A stretch of 8,708 bases of DNA from Crocinitomicaceae bacterium (GTDB lineage Bacteria > Bacteroidota > Bacteroidia > Flavobacteriales_D > Sanyastnellaceae), in the NCBI GenBank assembly GCA_020848015.1, contig JADLBA010000141.1:1-8708 (forward strand). The letters are read 5' to 3'. This document shows positions 6,461-8,708 of this stretch, piece after piece. The translations under genes were made by a program, and so were the position numbers. A model generated the notes under the pieces. That model searched no databases. It was not told where the DNA came from and was given only the letters and a program-made list of their open reading frames with translations. Position 1 is the stretch's first letter; the number at the start of each line of letters is the position of its first letter.

Positions 6461-7471
6461 ATGAATATGAGGAACAGAACTTTGACTACACTGCTTACAG
6501 CACTTTTTTTCCATCCTGTTTTTGCACAGGTAGCTCCCACTGCTGATGAAGAAAAAAATATGAAATCTCTGGCCGCCCTGCCGGACTCCGGATGGATAGT
6601 TGCGGGGACTCTAAATATTAACACCACACAGACCTATTTGAAAAACTGGGCTGCCGGAGGAAATAATTCTGTCAATATCACAGGGATTATTAACTATACA
6701 GCGAATTACCGCAAAGGAAAAAGTGCTTGGGACAATGTATTGAACCTCGCTTATGGTCGAAATATGATCAGCTTTGACAGCCCTTCGATCAAAACCGATG
6801 ACCGCATTGATTTTACCAGCAAATATGGCCGTAAAGCCTCTGCTTATTGGTTTTATACTGCCTTATTGAATTTCAAAACACAGTTTGCTGCAGGTTATAC
6901 ATCGCAGCCAAATGGCCTGCCCGATTATAATAAGGGGCAGATATCAAATTTTATGGCTCCCGCTTATGGATTGATAGCATTGGGGATGGATTATAAACCG
7001 AACAACAGTTTCTCTGCTTTTATTGCTCCTCTTACGTACCGCTCCACCCTTGTAATGGATCAGAAACTGGCAGATGCCGGACAGTTTGGTGTGGATCCAG
7101 CAAAATACGATGCACTCGGCTTCAAACTGTCCGATGGCAAAAAAATCCGCAATGAATTCGGAGGATATATCCGGGTAAACTATACAAAAGACCTGATGGA
7201 GAATGTGAAGTTTACTACTAAACTCGAACTTTTCTCCAATTATCTCGATCGCCCGCAAAATGTAGATATCAACTGGGAGAACTTGCTGGCGTTGAAGGTG
7301 AACAAATTTTTAAACATTACCATCACTACCCAAATGATCTATGATAATGATATTATAATAGTGAAATCACCTGAAAAAGTAGATGAACTTGGAAATGTTA
7401 CACGAGCCAATATCGGGCCTGGCTTGCAGTTCCGCGAGGTGGCCGCACTTGGATTCACACTTAATTTCTGA
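6461..7471 (+). CDS. DUF3078 outer-membrane beta-barrel protein
   Basis: This 336-residue protein has an N-terminal signal peptide (about residues 1-22, MNMRNRTLTTLLTALFFHPVFA, cleaved before QV). It carries the DUF3078 pattern: WIVAGTLNINTTQTYLKNWAAGG (45-67), then alternating polar/hydrophobic strands such as INYTANYRKGKSAWDNVLNLAYG, KTDDRIDFTSKYGRKAS, WFYTALLNFKTQFAAGY, ISNFMAPAYGLIALGMDYKP, FSNYLDRPQNVDINWENLLALKVNKFLN and MIYDND. It ends in GFTLNF, with the terminal Phe typical of barrels inserted by BAM. Outer-membrane location is inferred. The family's function is not known to me. An in-frame ATG two codons later (6467) is a possible alternative start. The gene follows a strong terminator and so is probably transcribed from its own promoter. 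Confidence 0.88.
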   Translation: MNMRNRTLTTLLTALFFHPVFAQVAPTADEEKNMKSLAALPDSGWIVAGTLNINTTQTYLKNWAAGGNNSVNITGIINYTANYRKGKSAWDNVLNLAYGRNMISFDSPSIKTDDRIDFTSKYGRKASAYWFYTALLNFKTQFAAGYTSQPNGLPDYNKGQISNFMAPAYGLIALGMDYKPNNSFSAFIAPLTYRSTLVMDQKLADAGQFGVDPAKYDALGFKLSDGKKIRNEFGGYIRVNYTKDLMENVKFTTKLELFSNYLDRPQNVDINWENLLALKVNKFLNITITTQMIYDNDIIIVKSPEKVDELGNVTRANIGPGLQFREVAALGFTLNF

Positions 7472-7508
7472 GCGCAAAAAGAGCCGATTCACTCACATCC
7501 CGTCTTTT

Positions 7509-7516
7509 TATTTTTG
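7509..7516 (+). promoter_or_regulatory. Candidate -7 promoter box upstream of the 25-residue repeat gene
   Basis: TATTTTTG matches TAnnTTTG and lies in a T-rich stretch, CTTTTTATTTTTGTAC, in the 105-nt gap between the DUF3078 stop and the next gene. It would give a leader of roughly 55 nt. No clear TTG -33 element is seen 19-21 nt upstream. I see no convincing hairpin terminator for the DUF3078 gene in this gap, so read-through into the next gene is possible. Confidence 0.4.
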
Positions 7517-7576
7517 TACACTGCAACGGTCTAATGTATTTTTCCGCGACAAATTTGCAATGTTTAGCACCTTATT

Positions 7577-8023
7577 ATGTTGAATGAAAAGTGTGCTCAT
7601 CTCATGGCAAACAATATTGAATACTCTTCAAAGATCATTTTAGCCTGGGGCGAAGCCATCGGCGGCAATAAACAGATTCGTGACTGGCTTACAGAAAATG
7701 GCTATCCTGAACTGGGTATCTTTGTCTTTGCCCTTCACCATAAAAAAGATGCACGCGAATGGCTGATGGATAATGGCTATCCTCATCTTATGGCTCTCAT
7801 CAACGGTGCGGAGGGAAATCAAAATGCACGACTTTGGCTCAGAAAATACGGGTACGATATAATGGAAAAAATGGCGTTAGCGGCAGACAATAACGAAGAA
7901 GCAGTGGTATGGTTGCTGCAGCAGGGCTACAAAGATATGGCTATAATTGCTCAGAAAATACGGGTAGTAAAAAACGAGATCGAAAGAAGAAACAACGATA
8001 TGCATTCTATCTCTCCGGAGTAA
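7577..8023 (+). CDS. Small protein of four exact 25-residue repeats, unknown function
   Basis: I do not recognise the family by name. The 148-residue protein has no signal peptide or membrane segment, so it is probably cytosolic. It is built of four units with an exact 25-residue period. The Trp-Leu pair falls at 37, 62, 87 and 112, and Gly-Tyr at 42, 67, 92 and 117. A small residue precedes each by ten (A27, A52, G77, A102), and an Ala-Arg-like pair precedes by three (I34-R35, A59-R60, A84-R85, A109-V110). Each unit reads roughly A-x6-AR-x-WL-x3-GY-x2-L/M and probably forms two short helices, stacking as a small solenoid. A charged tail (IRVVKNEIERR) follows. Frame and reading are clear. The start may be ATG 7577 or the in-frame ATG 7604 (MANNIEYSS); no Shine-Dalgarno decides between them. 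Repeats of this kind often bind proteins or RNA, but no partner is evident. Confidence 0.75.
   Translation: MLNEKCAHLMANNIEYSSKIILAWGEAIGGNKQIRDWLTENGYPELGIFVFALHHKKDAREWLMDNGYPHLMALINGAEGNQNARLWLRKYGYDIMEKMALAADNNEEAVVWLLQQGYKDMAIIAQKIRVVKNEIERRNNDMHSISPE
7697..7783 (+). repeat. 12-nt direct repeats one protein-repeat unit apart
   Basis: AATGGCTATCCT occurs at 7697-7708 and again at 7772-7783, exactly 75 nt (25 codons) apart, encoding NGYP in repeat units 1 and 2. The other units have diverged here (YGYD and QGYK). The retained DNA identity suggests these two units duplicated more recently, or that the codons are constrained. Confidence 0.6.
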
Positions 8024-8069
8024 TTTCTGAGATTTGATTGCGTAGCTCGATACAGATATTTCAGGAAAG

Positions 8070-8093
8070 ATAAATTCAGCCCTCCTGATTTAT
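8070..8093 (+). terminator. Possible weak terminator/hairpin after the repeat-protein gene
   Basis: ATAAA-T-TCAG (8070-8079) can pair with CTGATTTAT (8085-8093) as nine base pairs with one bulged T and the loop CCCTC. No T-run follows (TCTCC), so it is at best a weak terminator. The rest of the 8024-8170 gap is AT-rich. It holds one more inverted repeat, GTATTTT (8141-8147) with AAAATAC (8153-8159), and no gene I can support. Confidence 0.3.
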
Positions 8094-8186
8094 TCTCCAT
8101 CAAATTAACGTGACTACAATTAGAAAAAATTATTGTCTTGGTATTTTCAAAAAAAATACTATACAAAGGCATTGTTGTCCGATAAA

Positions 8187-8212
8187 CAAGAAGCCAAATT
8201 AATGGCTTCTTG
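8187..8212 (+). terminator. Hairpin in the IS leader
   Basis: CAAGAAGCCA (8187-8196) and TGGCTTCTTG (8203-8212) form a perfect 10-bp stem with loop AATTAA. It lies 38 nt upstream of the transposase ATG and just inside the presumed left end. No T-run follows on the + strand. By analogy with other insertion sequences, it may block expression of the transposase from outside promoters, by attenuation or by masking the start. That role is inference. Confidence 0.5.
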
Positions 8213-8227
8213 AAAACATCGTAGATT

Positions 8228-8235
8228 TATGTTTG
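8228..8235 (+). promoter_or_regulatory. Candidate -7 box for the transposase gene
   Basis: TATGTTTG matches TAnnTTTG and lies 15 nt before the transposase ATG, downstream of the leader hairpin. A start here would give an almost leaderless mRNA free of that hairpin. No -33 TTG is found at 19-21 nt; the nearest TTG is 15 nt upstream. The call is weak. Confidence 0.3.
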
Positions 8236-8250
8236 CAACAAAAAAATACG

Positions 8251-8708
8251 ATGAGTAAAAATAGTCATTTTTCTACAAAATCTGTTTTCGGACAGCTGAT
8301 TTCGTTAATTGATGATTCTATCATAAAAAAAGAGGTGAAAAACTGTGAGTCTGACCGCTATACTAAGCGATTCAAAACGAAAGATCACTTAATAAGTATG
8401 CTTTTTTGTTCGTTTTCAAAGTGTACCTCATTGCGAGAAATATCGGGAGCAATGCTTGGTCTGTCAGGTAAAACAGCGGGTTTTCAGTTAAGTCACATAC
8501 CTAAGAGAAGCACTTTGTCGGATGCTAACAAGAAAAGAAATGTTTTGGTTTTTGAAAACATCTATCATGAATTACTGAAACAATACGGTGGATTTTTATC
8601 GGACAGCCGGATAAAGGCTGTCATTAACAAGCAGGTTAAAATCTTTGATAGCACTACTATCAGCTTATTTAAAGACATTTTGGAAGGTGTTGGCAGGCAT
8701 CCGAAAAC
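8251..8708 (+). CDS. IS4-family transposase, N-terminal 152 codons (3' end beyond window)
   Basis: A + strand frame opens at ATG 8251 (MSKNSHFSTKSVFGQL) and has no stop before the window ends, so it is a partial gene. The N-terminal part has the DUF4372 pattern of IS4-family transposases: a short SVFGQLISLID helix, DRYTKRFKTKDHLISMLFCS (36-55), SKCTSLREISGAMLG (56-70), then PKRSTLSDANKKRNVLVFENIYHELL (84-109). The start of the DDE catalytic core follows as KIFDSTTISLFKDILEGVGRHPK, where the Asp of FDSTT is the first catalytic acid. The remaining D and E residues should lie downstream. Family members are about 380-420 residues long, so a little over a third is visible. The N-terminal part shows no frameshift or stop, so it may be intact. 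It lies 227 nt after the repeat-protein gene. Confidence 0.92.
   Translation, partial: MSKNSHFSTKSVFGQLISLIDDSIIKKEVKNCESDRYTKRFKTKDHLISMLFCSFSKCTSLREISGAMLGLSGKTAGFQLSHIPKRSTLSDANKKRNVLVFENIYHELLKQYGGFLSDSRIKAVINKQVKIFDSTTISLFKDILEGVGRHPK

Larger units (their letters stand above)
8170..8708 (+). mobile_element. IS4-family insertion sequence, left part (continues past the window)
   Basis: The region holds the start of an IS4-family transposase gene and about 80 nt of leader. The exact left end cannot be fixed without the right end. I place it near CATTGTTGTCCGATAAA (8170-8186) because terminal-repeat-like sequence usually lies just before the leader. A hairpin at 8187-8212 in the leader and a -7-like box TATGTTTG (8228-8235) just before the ATG also fit an IS leader. 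Target duplication and right inverted repeat lie outside the window. Confidence 0.7.

Noticed and set aside
7951..8172. 73-codon - strand frame after the repeat-protein gene
   Set aside because: It is low-complexity and AT-driven, overlaps the 3' end of the + strand gene and the presumed IS edge, and has no recognisable domain or start signal.
1..8708. CRISPR array, tRNA or rRNA genes, defence island
   Set aside because: I saw no regularly spaced repeats at DNA level, no tRNA cloverleaf or rRNA sequence, and no defence-type domains.

Overview
The window looks like chromosomal DNA from a member of the Bacteroidota, probably a Chitinophagaceae- or Sphingobacteria-like organism. The evidence is a menaquinone gene pair of Bacteroidota type, a DUF3078 outer-membrane barrel, an OmpA-like/TPR lipoprotein, few recognisable Shine-Dalgarno sites, AT-rich leaders, and several TAnnTTTG boxes (the Bacteroidota -7 promoter element). 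The genus is inference. All genes called here are on the + strand.

Region 1 (1-3449) is a compact operon-like block. It holds the 3' part of a polytopic membrane protein (DUF418/YeiB-like), menC (o-succinylbenzoate synthase), menE (o-succinylbenzoate-CoA ligase) and rdgB/HAM1 (XTP/dITP pyrophosphatase). The junctions are a TTGA overlap, a 7-nt gap and an ATGA overlap, and both men genes appear to start at TTG. MenC and MenE catalyse consecutive steps of menaquinone synthesis. RdgB cleans the nucleotide pool and seems to be only a passenger.

Region 2 (3450-4517) holds accA, the carboxyltransferase alpha subunit of acetyl-CoA carboxylase. Palindromes precede it, and a hairpin begins at its stop codon.

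Region 3 (4518-7471) holds two envelope genes, each with its own promoter-like signal. The first is a lipoprotein with an OmpA-like domain and TPR-like repeats, and it ends at a textbook intrinsic terminator. The second is a DUF3078 beta-barrel protein.

Region 4 (7472-8708) holds a small unrecognised protein built from four repeats with an exact 25-residue period. An AT-rich gap with hairpins follows, then the left end and first 152 codons of an IS4-family (DUF4372-type) transposase that runs off the window.

Most of the window is conserved housekeeping and envelope content. I do not see a convincing new multi-gene system. The most intriguing item is the 25-residue repeat protein beside the insertion sequence.
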